DNA of 64,000 nt from Flavobacterium crocinum. GTDB lineage: Bacteria > Bacteroidota > Bacteroidia > Flavobacteriales > Flavobacteriaceae. The stretch spans positions 1,922,001 to 1,986,000 of the forward strand of contig NZ_CP029255.1 of assembly GCF_003122385.1 (NCBI RefSeq). Reading direction: 5' to 3'. The notes under the pieces were generated by a model. The model saw only the letters and a list, made by a program, of their open reading frames with translations, had not been told where the DNA came from and did not search any database. Of the stretch, positions 8,436-16,978 are shown one piece after another (the first letter of the stretch is position 1; the number at the start of each line of letters is the position of its first letter). The translations under genes and the position numbers were made by a program.

Positions 8436-9428
8436 ATGAAATTTAAAATCAGGGTTTTATTAATTTTTCTTATTTCTTCTTATTTTTCTTATTCACAGGA
8501 AGGAATACCTGTTTATTCAGACTATTTGTCTGATAATTATTACTTAATTCATCCATCAATGGCGGGTGCGGCCAATTGTGCTAAAATAAGACTGACAGCA
8601 AGAAAACAATGGTTTGGGCAAGAAGATGCACCTACTTTGCAGACTTTAAGTTTTAACGGAAGAGTAGGAGAGCGCTCAGGAGCAGGTATTATTGTTTTTA
8701 ATGATAAAAACGGATATCATTCTCAGAAAGGAGTTAAGCTTACTTATGCTCACCATATTATGTTTTCCAGAGATGAGATTGATCTGAATCAACTTTCTTT
8801 TGGTATTAGCGGTGGATTAATACAGAGTCAGTTGGACGAAACAAAATTTGGAGGAACTTTTGATCCAATTGTATTTGGTTCTATTCAGAAAGACTCGTAT
8901 TTTAATATGGATATTGGAGCTTCTTATAACTTTATGGACTTTTATGCACATGCAACTGTTCAGGGCTTGTTAGAAACAAGAAGAGAGTTGTATACAGAAT
9001 ATGAAAGTGATAATCTGAGAAAATTTTTACTAAGTGTAGGATATGTTTTTGGGAAAAATAATAGCATTACCTGGGAACCTTCCATTCTTTTTCAATATTT
9101 TGATAAGACCAAAGAAAAAACGCTTGATTTAAATATAAAAGCTTATAAAAGCATGGACTTTGGAAGTCTTTGGGCTGCTTTATCATATCGAAGAGGTTTT
9201 GATGGGGCACAGTATCTTGCAGGAAATAATGGTGTTGCTTCTCAAAAATTACAATTTTTTACGCCTATAGTTGGTGTTAATTTCAAGAACTTTATGTTTG
9301 CTTATACTTATTCTCAAGTAATGGGAGATGTTAAGTTTGATACTGGTGGTTATCATCAGATTACTTTGGGTATTAATTTATTCTGTAGAAAAGAACGTTA
9401 CGACTGTAATTGTCCTGCAGTTAACTAA
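8436..9428 (+). CDS. PorP/SprF-family type IX secretion membrane protein
   Basis: A 330-residue outer membrane beta-barrel protein. The signal peptide (about residues 1-20, ending YFSYSQ) is followed by the family hallmark YSDYLSDNYYLIHPSMAGA and the ARKQWFG segment. PorP/SprF proteins are outer membrane partners of large T9SS-secreted adhesins and help anchor or export them. Usually such a gene follows that of its adhesin; here no large adhesin adjoins it, and the nearest T9SS cargo in the window lies 45 kb away. A gamma carbonic anhydrase gene follows after 13 bases. Confidence 0.9.
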   Translation: MKFKIRVLLIFLISSYFSYSQEGIPVYSDYLSDNYYLIHPSMAGAANCAKIRLTARKQWFGQEDAPTLQTLSFNGRVGERSGAGIIVFNDKNGYHSQKGVKLTYAHHIMFSRDEIDLNQLSFGISGGLIQSQLDETKFGGTFDPIVFGSIQKDSYFNMDIGASYNFMDFYAHATVQGLLETRRELYTEYESDNLRKFLLSVGYVFGKNNSITWEPSILFQYFDKTKEKTLDLNIKAYKSMDFGSLWAALSYRRGFDGAQYLAGNNGVASQKLQFFTPIVGVNFKNFMFAYTYSQVMGDVKFDTGGYHQITLGINLFCRKERYDCNCPAVN

Positions 9429-9441
9429 ATATTATTTTTTT

Positions 9442-9960
9442 ATGCTGATTAAGTCTGTAAACGGAAAAGCGCCTCAGATTCCGGAGGATTGTTATGTTGC
9501 CGAAAATGCTACCATTGTAGGAGATGTTACTTTTGGGGATTCTTGTAGTGTATGGTTTAATGCAGTGATTAGAGGAGATGTGCATTACATTAAAATAGGA
9601 AATAAAGTAAATATTCAGGATGGCGCAATTATTCACTGTACTTATCAAAAACATCCAACAATAATTGGTAATAACGTTTCAATTGGGCATAATGCTATTG
9701 TTCATGGCTGTACCATTCATGATAATGTTTTGATTGGCATGGGCGCTATTGTAATGGACAATTGTGTGGTAGAAAGTAATGCAATTATTGCTGCCGGAGC
9801 AGTAGTAACACAAAACACGGTTGTAACTTCCGGAAGCATTTATGCAGGCGTTCCTGCCAAAAAAGTAAAAGATATTAACCAATCTGATTTTGCCGGCGAA
9901 ATTGAACGCATTTCGAATAATTATGTAATGTATTCTGGCTGGTTTAAAAACGAAGAATAA
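9442..9960 (+). CDS. Gamma-class carbonic anhydrase-like protein
   Basis: A 172-residue left-handed beta-helix protein of hexapeptide repeats. The zinc-binding histidines of the gamma-CA/YrdA family are seen in the segments IIHCTY, SIGHNAIVHGC and nearby. The ATG at 9442 was chosen: the frame is open further upstream to 9328, but the extension overlaps the preceding gene and has no homology-like character, whereas LIKSVNGKAPQIPEDCYVAENA is the usual N-terminus. Many members of this family are inactive as carbonic anhydrases in vitro, so activity is unproven. It ends at a strong palindrome. Confidence 0.93.
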   Translation: MLIKSVNGKAPQIPEDCYVAENATIVGDVTFGDSCSVWFNAVIRGDVHYIKIGNKVNIQDGAIIHCTYQKHPTIIGNNVSIGHNAIVHGCTIHDNVLIGMGAIVMDNCVVESNAIIAAGAVVTQNTVVTSGSIYAGVPAKKVKDINQSDFAGEIERISNNYVMYSGWFKNEE

Positions 9961-9981
9961 AACTAGAAATTCCAAAAATAG

Positions 9982-10025
9982 AAATTCCAAATTCCAGAAG
10001 TATCAGGTCTTGGAATTTGGAATTT
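9982..10025. terminator. 15-bp palindrome between convergent genes, likely bidirectional terminator
   Basis: AAATTCCAAATTCCA (9982-9996) is perfectly repeated inverted at 10011-10025 around a 14-base loop, with A/T runs outside. It lies between the ends of two convergent genes. A related direct copy (GAAATTCC) occurs just before, hinting at a repeat family. Confidence 0.65.
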
Positions 10026-10046
10026 TATTTATTGGAATTTGAGAAA

Positions 10047-10763
10047 TTATAGATTGATTTTCTCAAAAAAGGTGTTCTTATAGCTTTCGCTAATTGGAAT
10101 TCGCTTATCGCTTATTAAAACCTTGTTTTTTTGAATAGATTTTACATGTTTGATATTAATAATGTATGACCTGTGAATTCGTGCAAAACCTTTACTGGAA
10201 AGCAGATTTTCTAATTTGATCAAACTAATTAATGTCAGAGTAAATTTATTGTCAGTAGTGTAAATTTTTACATAATCTTTTAAGCCTTCAATAAAGAGGA
10301 TATCAGCAAAGTTTAACTTCACATTTTCATATTCGGCCCTTACAAACATAAAATCCTGTTCGATTTCAGGAGTATTTGTATTTTCAGAAATTGTCTGATT
10401 TGTAACTGCAGGCTGCAAAACTTGTTGCGCTCTTACAACGGCTTTTAAAAAACGATGAAAAGGTATTGGTTTTACTAAATAATCTACAGCACCAAGATTA
10501 AAACCTTCTACAGCGTAATCTGAATATGCTGTTGTAAAAATAACTAAAGGTTTTTTCTCAATGGTATTTATAAAATCAATTCCGGAAAAATGAGGCATTT
10601 CAATATCCAGAAAAATTAAGTCAACATTATTCTGATTAATAAACGAAACAGCATCAATTGCATTATTAAATGAGCTTATTAATTCCAGCGAATCTACTTT
10701 TTTGACAAAATCCTGCAATAGTTCTACAGCTAAAGGTTCGTCATCAATAATTACACATTTCAT
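10047..10763 (-). CDS. LytTR-family response regulator
   Basis: A 238-residue two-component regulator. The receiver domain (about 1-120) has the acidic pair in VIIDDEP, phospho-acceptor D53 in FLDIEMP and K98 in DYLVKP. The LytTR DNA-binding domain (about 140-238) has the characteristic FARIHRSYIINIKHV segment. The start at 10763 (MKCVIIDDEP) places the first beta-strand at the N-terminus as usual; an in-frame ATG at 10799 would add 12 residues and cannot be excluded. It follows its LytS-type kinase gene, and target genes are likely among the envelope genes upstream in the same operon. Confidence 0.93.
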   Translation of the reverse strand: MKCVIIDDEPLAVELLQDFVKKVDSLELISSFNNAIDAVSFINQNNVDLIFLDIEMPHFSGIDFINTIEKKPLVIFTTAYSDYAVEGFNLGAVDYLVKPIPFHRFLKAVVRAQQVLQPAVTNQTISENTNTPEIEQDFMFVRAEYENVKLNFADILFIEGLKDYVKIYTTDNKFTLTLISLIKLENLLSSKGFARIHRSYIINIKHVKSIQKNKVLISDKRIPISESYKNTFFEKINL

Positions 10764-10892
10764 TTTTTCAGAATTAAGTTTTATAATTTGTTTTGGCATT
10801 CAAAAGTAATTTTAAACCAGTAAATTAAGTTTTAAAATTTTCATAAAATACTGATTCCTAAAATAAAATTATGTTTAAAAATAGTATTTCAT

Positions 10893-12008
10893 TTAATGAA
10901 TGCCGGTTTTAATCTCATCTAATTTTAAATGTAAATGAACTTTGTAATATTTATTATCCTGAGTAATGGCTAATTCGTGTGCATTTGGGTAAAGCAAATC
11001 AAGACGATTTTGAATATTTACCAATCCTATTCCTGAATTTTCCGGATCTTTGACATAATTTTCGATTGTATTTTCAATCCAGAAATCAAGGTTATTATCG
11101 GTAATCAGGATTTTAATTTTTACATGGGCGGCACCTTTGTAGTCTGTTCCGTATTTAAAAGCATTTTCAACAAAAGAAATCAATAACAATGGTTCAATGA
11201 ATTTATTTTTGGTGTCGCCATGAACATTGATTACGATGTCCTCAATATTGTTTAATCGGAGTTTTTGCAGTTCGATGTAATTCTGAATATAGTTTACCTC
11301 TTTTTCTAAAGCCACCGTTTTGTTATCGGTCTCATAAAGCATATAGCGCATGAGCTCAGATAACGTTACGATGGCATCAGGGACCAAATCAGATTTTTTA
11401 TGTGCTAAAGAATAAATACTATTCAGAGAATTGAATAAAAAATGCGGATTAGTTTGTTTACGCAGATATATCAATTCTGTATTTGTTCTGTGTGTTTCGG
11501 CAATCAGTTTATTTTGCTGATTATTATAAAATTCGGTTAATGTTCTAATAATAGCACTAATTGTTATGATTAGAATATAGAAAAAAGACGGACCAAGTTT
11601 AAAGAAAATCGGTTGTCTCATTTCAATTCTTCGGGGCATATAATCTGTTCTTGGAAAGAAATGCGGACCTTGCGGTATGATTCGCGGAGGCATTATGTTT
11701 TCGGGTCTTAAGTGTCTGAATTCAGGAATAGAATAATTTATTCTGAGAATCATAAAAGCAGCAATAAGACCAAAAGCAAACAGAAAATAAAGCCAGTATT
11801 TTTTTTGTAAAAGATAATTTGGAACCAAATAAAAATAGTTCAGATAAAACAAAACAATTCCTGTAACCCATTGTACATAAAAATCATTACTCATTTTAAA
11901 CGGACTTTCGTAAAACTGAATTAGAGAAGTTAAAATAAAGAAAACCCATATTGCGCAATGAAACAGAATTTTGTTATAGCCGGTATTTTTTAAGGTATCT
12001 AACTGCAT
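10893..12008 (-). CDS. LytS-type sensor histidine kinase
   Basis: A 371-residue membrane kinase of the His_kinase (PF06580) type. Four hydrophobic segments lie between residues about 14 and 160, with a Pro/Arg-rich loop (about 95-135) between the third and fourth. The phospho-acceptor is H189 in NPHFLFNSLN, followed by an ATPase domain with FVENAFKYG and the GIGLVNIQNRLDLLY G-box. There is no separate sensor domain, so the membrane segments or interacting envelope proteins must carry the input. The ATG directly abuts the stop of the DUF4907 gene with no spacer, strongly suggesting cotranslation. Confidence 0.95.
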   Translation of the reverse strand: MQLDTLKNTGYNKILFHCAIWVFFILTSLIQFYESPFKMSNDFYVQWVTGIVLFYLNYFYLVPNYLLQKKYWLYFLFAFGLIAAFMILRINYSIPEFRHLRPENIMPPRIIPQGPHFFPRTDYMPRRIEMRQPIFFKLGPSFFYILIITISAIIRTLTEFYNNQQNKLIAETHRTNTELIYLRKQTNPHFLFNSLNSIYSLAHKKSDLVPDAIVTLSELMRYMLYETDNKTVALEKEVNYIQNYIELQKLRLNNIEDIVINVHGDTKNKFIEPLLLISFVENAFKYGTDYKGAAHVKIKILITDNNLDFWIENTIENYVKDPENSGIGLVNIQNRLDLLYPNAHELAITQDNKYYKVHLHLKLDEIKTGIH

Positions 12009-12344
12009 TTATAATTTTATTTTTAATAAAATTAAATCTTTTTTGGTTACCGTAGGAGATAAGTTTTGTTTGAGTTTTTCTTTTACAAGTTGAGCAACTT
12101 TTAGGGCATCGCCTTCTGTTGCAAAACTTTTGTTTTCGGTTATTACCGGAATAACAGTTTGCTTAATTAAGATTTTTTCTTTGTAAGCAATTGTATATCC
12201 CCATCCTGAATTTGTTCTAAAAGCAGCTGATGTAAGAGCTTCTTTTTTGGTACAGGAAATAAAACATAAAAGCAATACACAAAAAAGGAAACACTTCCGG
12301 ATATTACTCCAGAAGTGCTTTTTTATTTTAGTTGTCATCATCAC
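12009..12344 (-). CDS. DUF4907-family small lipoprotein
   Basis: A 111-residue exported protein with a lipobox (CFISC; lipidated Cys at residue 31). The mature part matches DUF4907 as I know it: SGWGYTIAYKEKILIKQTVIP, then ATEGDALKVAQLVKEKL. Function is unknown. Its coding start overlaps the 3' end of the Kelch gene by 17 bases, and its stop touches the kinase start. A terminator-like hairpin lies within its signal-peptide codons (see separate entry). Co-location with the kinase suggests an accessory sensing role, which is inference. Confidence 0.85.
   Translation of the reverse strand: MMMTTKIKKHFWSNIRKCFLFCVLLLCFISCTKKEALTSAAFRTNSGWGYTIAYKEKILIKQTVIPVITENKSFATEGDALKVAQLVKEKLKQNLSPTVTKKDLILLKIKL
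12281..12317 (-). terminator. Terminator-like hairpin inside the DUF4907 coding start
   Basis: On the minus strand CACTTCTGG-AGTAATAT-CCGGAAGTG (one T-G wobble) is followed after TTTCC by a T run. It lies just past the Kelch stop but within codons of the next gene, so it may act as an attenuator in the operon. Confidence 0.5.
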
Positions 12345-13332
12345 TTTGCTCTTCTAATGGTCTAAACTCCCATGCATCATCAAAGTAAGAAGAACCAATT
12401 CTTCCTAACATATAAAAACCTCTGTTGTTTATAGCAAAAGCAACAGCATCAGTTCTGGTTGCGCCTTCCATTGGTGTTCTCTCTTCCCATAAATCGGTTG
12501 ACGGGTTATATTCCCAAATTGTTTTGGTACTTTCGCCTCCTACAACATATCCTAATCCATTTATAGAGAAACTGGAAGCATTTGAACGTACAATTGCATA
12601 ATCGTCATTGTATGAGTAATCATCGTCAGTATCTTTGTCGATATCTCTTTTTCTTGTCCAGGTATCTGTTGATGGATCAAATTCCCAGAAATCCTCCTGA
12701 TAAGTACCGTTGTTGATTCCGGTTACTAAATAAGCTTTGTCTGCAATTACAAAAACTGTTGCATTACGTCTTTTGTTTCCGCTGAAACCGTTTACAAGTG
12801 TCCATGAATTAGCCTGGTCATCATACTGATAAAAATCTTTTAAATAATTCCCATCATATCCGGTACCAAAATAAGCTTTTCCTCCTGCCTGGAAACCTAC
12901 AGCCGCATATCTTGCTGTTCCTCCAAAATCTGCTTTTTGTGTCCAGCTGTTGCTTGAAGGGTCGTATTGATAAAAATCTTTCAGTTTGTTTGTTCCGTCA
13001 TAACCAAGACCAACATAACCTTTTTCATTTAGTGCAAAACTAGAAGCAGAACTTCTTCCTACGCCACCAAAATCTGCTTTTTGTTCCCAATAATCTCCGG
13101 TAGAGTTATAAATCCATAAATCTTTTAAATATTCGTCGCCTGTATAACCGCCTACAACATAGGCGAAATCTCCAATAACGAAACTTGTTGCACTAGATCT
13201 TGCCGGGCCGTCAAAGGCTGATTTTTTAATCCAGTTTCCCATTAATTCGTCATCTTCATCATTACTGCAGCTTACAAAAAAAAGGCTCGAAAAAAGCGCT
13301 GTGAATAAAATTCCTTTTTTTAGATTAATCAT
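12328..13332 (-). CDS. Kelch-repeat lipoprotein
   Basis: A 334-residue exported protein with a lipobox (FFVSC, Cys at about 22). Six or so Kelch blades follow, each with the pattern GG/GTGYDG-(x)-KDFYQYDP-(x)-W, for example YVVGGYTGDEYLKDLWIY and YFGTGYDGNYLKDFYQYD, enough for a six-bladed beta-propeller. Kelch propellers usually bind proteins or glycans. The protein is likely anchored in the outer membrane. It is followed by a DUF4907 lipoprotein and a two-component system, and preceded by a beta-barrel protein, making a surface-sensing role plausible but unproven. Confidence 0.9.
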   Translation of the reverse strand: MINLKKGILFTALFSSLFFVSCSNDEDDELMGNWIKKSAFDGPARSSATSFVIGDFAYVVGGYTGDEYLKDLWIYNSTGDYWEQKADFGGVGRSSASSFALNEKGYVGLGYDGTNKLKDFYQYDPSSNSWTQKADFGGTARYAAVGFQAGGKAYFGTGYDGNYLKDFYQYDDQANSWTLVNGFSGNKRRNATVFVIADKAYLVTGINNGTYQEDFWEFDPSTDTWTRKRDIDKDTDDDYSYNDDYAIVRSNASSFSINGLGYVVGGESTKTIWEYNPSTDLWEERTPMEGATRTDAVAFAINNRGFYMLGRIGSSYFDDAWEFRPLEEQSDDDN

Positions 13333-13348
13333 AGTGTATTAATTTTAT

Positions 13349-14179
13349 TTATTGTTTGTATTTGATCCCTATTCCTAAAACGTAGCCATTTCCTATATTG
13401 TAGTCGTATATTTGATGGTTGCTACTGTCTGTTAATTTGTATTTTTTATTAAAATCATAACCCGCCTTAAAATTTAGAAACCAATTTTTACTGACATTAC
13501 GATCATATTCAAGCGCGGTGGTTATTTGTGATAAAACTGCTTTTTCGCTTGTATCCGAAATATCTAAATGATAAAAGTTTCCATTAAAACTGTTTGTTAT
13601 TTTAAATTCATTTCTTTCATTGTTCGCATACTTAATTTGAGAATCAGGAAATCCGATTCTTAAATTGGTTTTGTCATTGAATTTATAATCTAAAGCTGCA
13701 ATTGGAGTAAATTTTGGCGCTCCAAAAATGGATGTTCTTCCTGCTCCAATCACAATATTTAATTTAGAATTCAATTGCTGATTAATGGTTAAATCTCCTA
13801 AAACAGTAAGGTCTGATACATCTAAATTTTGCTGAAAATTGGCTGTAGGAATAATAGAAAATTGCCATTTTGTTTTTTCTGAGATTTCATGCGAAAATTC
13901 AAATTTGTTTTGAATCTGGTTGAATTTATCCTGATCGTGGTAAAAATCAAATTGATTCAGTTCATAATTCGCTTTTAAGTTTGAGTACTCTAACGTATTG
14001 GCTATTTTGTATTTCGTTCCCAGATTCTTTTCATAAGAAACGGCAATTTCAGTTTCATTAAAATTTATTTTATCTGTTGGCTCTATTTTAATATTCGCGT
14101 AAGCGGCAAAATTTTCTTGTGCCTTTATGCTTAAGAACGAAACTGAAAAAAGAGAACAAATTAAAAGCCGTACTATCAT
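13349..14179 (-). CDS. Outer membrane beta-barrel protein, possibly DUF6268 family
   Basis: A 276-residue exported protein with a signal peptide (ending SIKAQ, about residue 20) and alternating hydrophobic/polar strands of about ten residues throughout, ending in the aromatic-containing strand GYVLGIGIKYKQ, as expected for an outer membrane barrel of around 12-14 strands. The family assignment to DUF6268 is from memory of similar proteins beside Kelch/DUF4907 genes and is uncertain. It is the first gene of the presumed five-gene minus-strand operon ending in the LytTR regulator; the Kelch start is 16 bases downstream. Confidence 0.7.
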   Translation of the reverse strand: MIVRLLICSLFSVSFLSIKAQENFAAYANIKIEPTDKINFNETEIAVSYEKNLGTKYKIANTLEYSNLKANYELNQFDFYHDQDKFNQIQNKFEFSHEISEKTKWQFSIIPTANFQQNLDVSDLTVLGDLTINQQLNSKLNIVIGAGRTSIFGAPKFTPIAALDYKFNDKTNLRIGFPDSQIKYANNERNEFKITNSFNGNFYHLDISDTSEKAVLSQITTALEYDRNVSKNWFLNFKAGYDFNKKYKLTDSSNHQIYDYNIGNGYVLGIGIKYKQ

Positions 14180-14411
14180 TATTTATTTTATTGGTTTCAA
14201 AAGTAAGCGGATAGCTTCCTTAAAAAAAAGAAGATATATATATGACCTGTTTTGATAGACTAAATCCTCTTTTTTAAGGCTGAAATGAGTTTTGTGAGTA
14301 TAAATGACATTATAGATTATTTTGCTGTATTTGTAGCCTAAAAAAGCGCGATGGTATATGTTATAGTGTAGCGCGAAAGCTTGCCTTTTATATTTGTTCA
14401 AAAAATGAATT

Positions 14412-15740
14412 ATGCACAAGTTTATATTGATCTTGCTTTTTGTATTAACCCTTTTTTCATGTGGTACAGATACTGATACGGGTGAGTTTACGGTTGGGTC
14501 AGATTATCTGGCTTTAAGTAATAAGGTGGTTTTGATTGACACGGCTACTGTTAGTATGTCTACTATTAATTTTGACTCCCTTGCAACGTCAAGTCGTGGA
14601 AGAATTCTAATTGGAAATTATGATGATCCTGTTTTCGGAAAAGTAAAATCGGATAGTTATTTTCAGCTTTCTGCAGATACTTATGCTTTAAATAGCGTTG
14701 GTTCGGATACAGAATCTATTAATTATGTTTTCGATTCTATATCTATGATTCTTAAATATGACAGATATTATTATGGAGATACAACAAAAGTACAGACATT
14801 TAATATTTATAGATTAACTCAAAAAGTTAAACCTAACAAAGACGATAATAATTTTTATAATAATTCGACTCTGACATACAGCTCTGAAAGCCTTGGAACA
14901 ATATCTTTTAAGCCAAGGCCAAGAGAAAAAGATTCTATCAATATTCAAATGGATAAAGTGTTTGGGGAAGCTCTTTTCCAGAAAATAAAAAAGAGAGAGG
15001 TTACAGACTTTGACAGTTTTACAGAATATTTAAAGGGATTTGTTTTAGTACCGGAAAATTCCAGTTCCTCAAATGTTATTGGATTCAGTGTTTCCACAAG
15101 TAAAGTCAGGTTGTATTATTCTAAATATCAGGCAGACAATGAAGCAGCGTCACTTATAGTAGATTTCTCCATTTTAGATACTTCCAAGCAGTTTAATTCT
15201 ATTTCTCTGGACAAAACGGGCACTATTTTACAAAATCTCCCCGCTTCTACCAGTAGATTGTCTAGTTTGTTGACTAACAATCAGGGATTTATTCAGTCGG
15301 GAACCGGAGTAGCCTGCCGGATTGATTTTCCTAACATAAAACAGTTTAAAAATATTTCGACTAATGGAGCAATCGTAGATGCACAATTAATTTTAAAACC
15401 GGTTAATAATTCTTATTCCGAGAAATACCCTTTGGCCGATTCCTTAACGGTTTATGTTGGAGATAATTTGAACAGAATTAGTGGAACGCTTTTAAATTCT
15501 GCCGGAGCATCAGTTTATGGGAAATTGAGCCAAAAAAGCGATGAATTCAACGAAAATGTTGGTTATTCAATTTCAGTTGGAAGTTTTCTTCAGAAAGAAA
15601 TGCTGAAACAATCCGATTCCAGATCTTCTCTAATATTGACTTTGCCAGGAATTGCTCAGTCGGTTAACAGATTAGTTTTAGGCGATCAAAAGCATGTAAA
15701 CAATAAAATTCAGCTTAAAATTTATTATATCTCCTATTAA
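14412..15740 (+). CDS. DUF4270-family lipoprotein
   Basis: A 442-residue exported lipoprotein (lipobox LFSCG, Cys at about 17). The N-terminal segment with VLIDTATVSMSTINFDSL and ILIGNYDDPVFGKVKSDSYFQL is characteristic of DUF4270, a Bacteroidota family of large surface beta-sandwich-like proteins of unknown function. The ATG of the next gene overlaps its stop codon by one base (TAATG), so the two are translationally coupled. The 232-base gap upstream, shared with the divergent barrel-protein operon, must hold both promoters. Confidence 0.87.
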   Translation: MHKFILILLFVLTLFSCGTDTDTGEFTVGSDYLALSNKVVLIDTATVSMSTINFDSLATSSRGRILIGNYDDPVFGKVKSDSYFQLSADTYALNSVGSDTESINYVFDSISMILKYDRYYYGDTTKVQTFNIYRLTQKVKPNKDDNNFYNNSTLTYSSESLGTISFKPRPREKDSINIQMDKVFGEALFQKIKKREVTDFDSFTEYLKGFVLVPENSSSSNVIGFSVSTSKVRLYYSKYQADNEAASLIVDFSILDTSKQFNSISLDKTGTILQNLPASTSRLSSLLTNNQGFIQSGTGVACRIDFPNIKQFKNISTNGAIVDAQLILKPVNNSYSEKYPLADSLTVYVGDNLNRISGTLLNSAGASVYGKLSQKSDEFNENVGYSISVGSFLQKEMLKQSDSRSSLILTLPGIAQSVNRLVLGDQKHVNNKIQLKIYYISY

Positions 15741-16975
15741 TGAAAAATAAAATTGTTTTATGGAGCTGCTTCATTTTGATGTCGTTGACTTCTTTTGCTC
15801 AAAGTATTTCAAGTTCGCCGTATTCCTTATATGGCGTAGGAAGTTTATATGATTCGGATTTTGGTTATCTGCCTTCAATTGGTTCTTCAGGAATTGCTTT
15901 ACCTTCAGATACTTTTATTAATAATTTAAATCCGGCTTCGTTAGGATTTATGTATCAAAATCACTTTTTATTTGATATTGGGGGAAAGGCAATAGCTACG
16001 ACATATCAGACAGGTTCGCGCCAGGAGAGTCGAAATAATTTTCAATTTTCGCACTTGGCATTTGCATTTCCGGTTACTAAAAAATCGGGTTTGAGCCTTT
16101 CTCTTCGTCCATATTCCAGTTCTACATTTAAAATTTCAAATTTGAAATTGCCTATAATGGACGGTCAGGAATATTATTATGTTTCAGCAGAAGGATCTGG
16201 TGGATTAAATAGTCTGGATTTTTCATATGGATACCGTTTAGGAACAAAACTTACAGTGGGACTTACAGGAACTGTGCTTTTTGGAAATACGGTCGATGAT
16301 CGTTCTTTTTTAATTGGGAACTCTATTACAACAATTCATAAGAAAACGGACTACAATGGAGTGCGTGCCACATTAGGAGCGCAGTATAAAATTGATTCTA
16401 CTTTTACGATTGGAACCACATTTAAAGTTCCTTCACGAATCAATGCAACTAAAGTACAATCTGTAACTGCAATTGCAGATGAGGTTCAGTCTTCTATTGA
16501 ATCTGATACGTCTTCTGATACAGATGATTATTACATGCCTCTGGAAATTGGAATTGGGCTAAGTAAACGTTTCAAAAATAATCTGAATCTGACTTTGGAT
16601 TATGAGAGAAGTTTGTGGGATGATACCAAGCAATCTGAACTATATGGTAATTTTGTGAATCAGGATCGTTTTGCATTTGGATTTACATATAGTTCCAAAA
16701 AGAACCCACGAAAATATTGGGATAGAGTAGGGTACGCTGCAGGGCTAAGTTATGATACCGGTTATCTTGAAGTTGATGCTCATCGTGTTAAAAATGCCTC
16801 GTTTTCAGTTGGGTTGAATTTGCCAATAGATAATACTTTCTCTTCACTTAATATTTCGTATTCATACGGTCAGAAAGGAAGGGTTGCAAATGATCTTATA
16901 AAAGAAAACTACCATAAAATATCGCTTAATTTATCGTTGGACGGCATTTGGTTTGTCAAACGAAAATTTGAGTAA
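15740..16975 (+). CDS. Outer membrane protein coupled to DUF4270
   Basis: A 411-residue exported protein with a signal peptide (ending SFAQS, about residue 21) and a mature N-terminus SSPYSLYGVGSLYDSDFG that is common in Bacteroidota outer membrane porin-like proteins of the FadL/OmpP1 type. The rest reads as beta-barrel strands. Function is unknown. It is translationally coupled to the DUF4270 lipoprotein gene and convergent with murI, which ends four bases away. Confidence 0.8.
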   Translation: MKNKIVLWSCFILMSLTSFAQSISSSPYSLYGVGSLYDSDFGYLPSIGSSGIALPSDTFINNLNPASLGFMYQNHFLFDIGGKAIATTYQTGSRQESRNNFQFSHLAFAFPVTKKSGLSLSLRPYSSSTFKISNLKLPIMDGQEYYYVSAEGSGGLNSLDFSYGYRLGTKLTVGLTGTVLFGNTVDDRSFLIGNSITTIHKKTDYNGVRATLGAQYKIDSTFTIGTTFKVPSRINATKVQSVTAIADEVQSSIESDTSSDTDDYYMPLEIGIGLSKRFKNNLNLTLDYERSLWDDTKQSELYGNFVNQDRFAFGFTYSSKKNPRKYWDRVGYAAGLSYDTGYLEVDAHRVKNASFSVGLNLPIDNTFSSLNISYSYGQKGRVANDLIKENYHKISLNLSLDGIWFVKRKFE

Positions 16976-16978
16976 GAC

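Noticed and set aside
9328..9441. N-terminal extension of the carbonic anhydrase-like protein
   Set aside because: It lies within the preceding gene in another frame; the family's N-terminus fits the ATG at 9442.
14183..14419. 78-residue minus-strand frame in the spacer between two divergent genes
   Set aside because: Composition is that of A/T-rich promoter DNA, it lacks a ribosome-site-like A-run in the right place, and it fills the region where both divergent promoters must lie.
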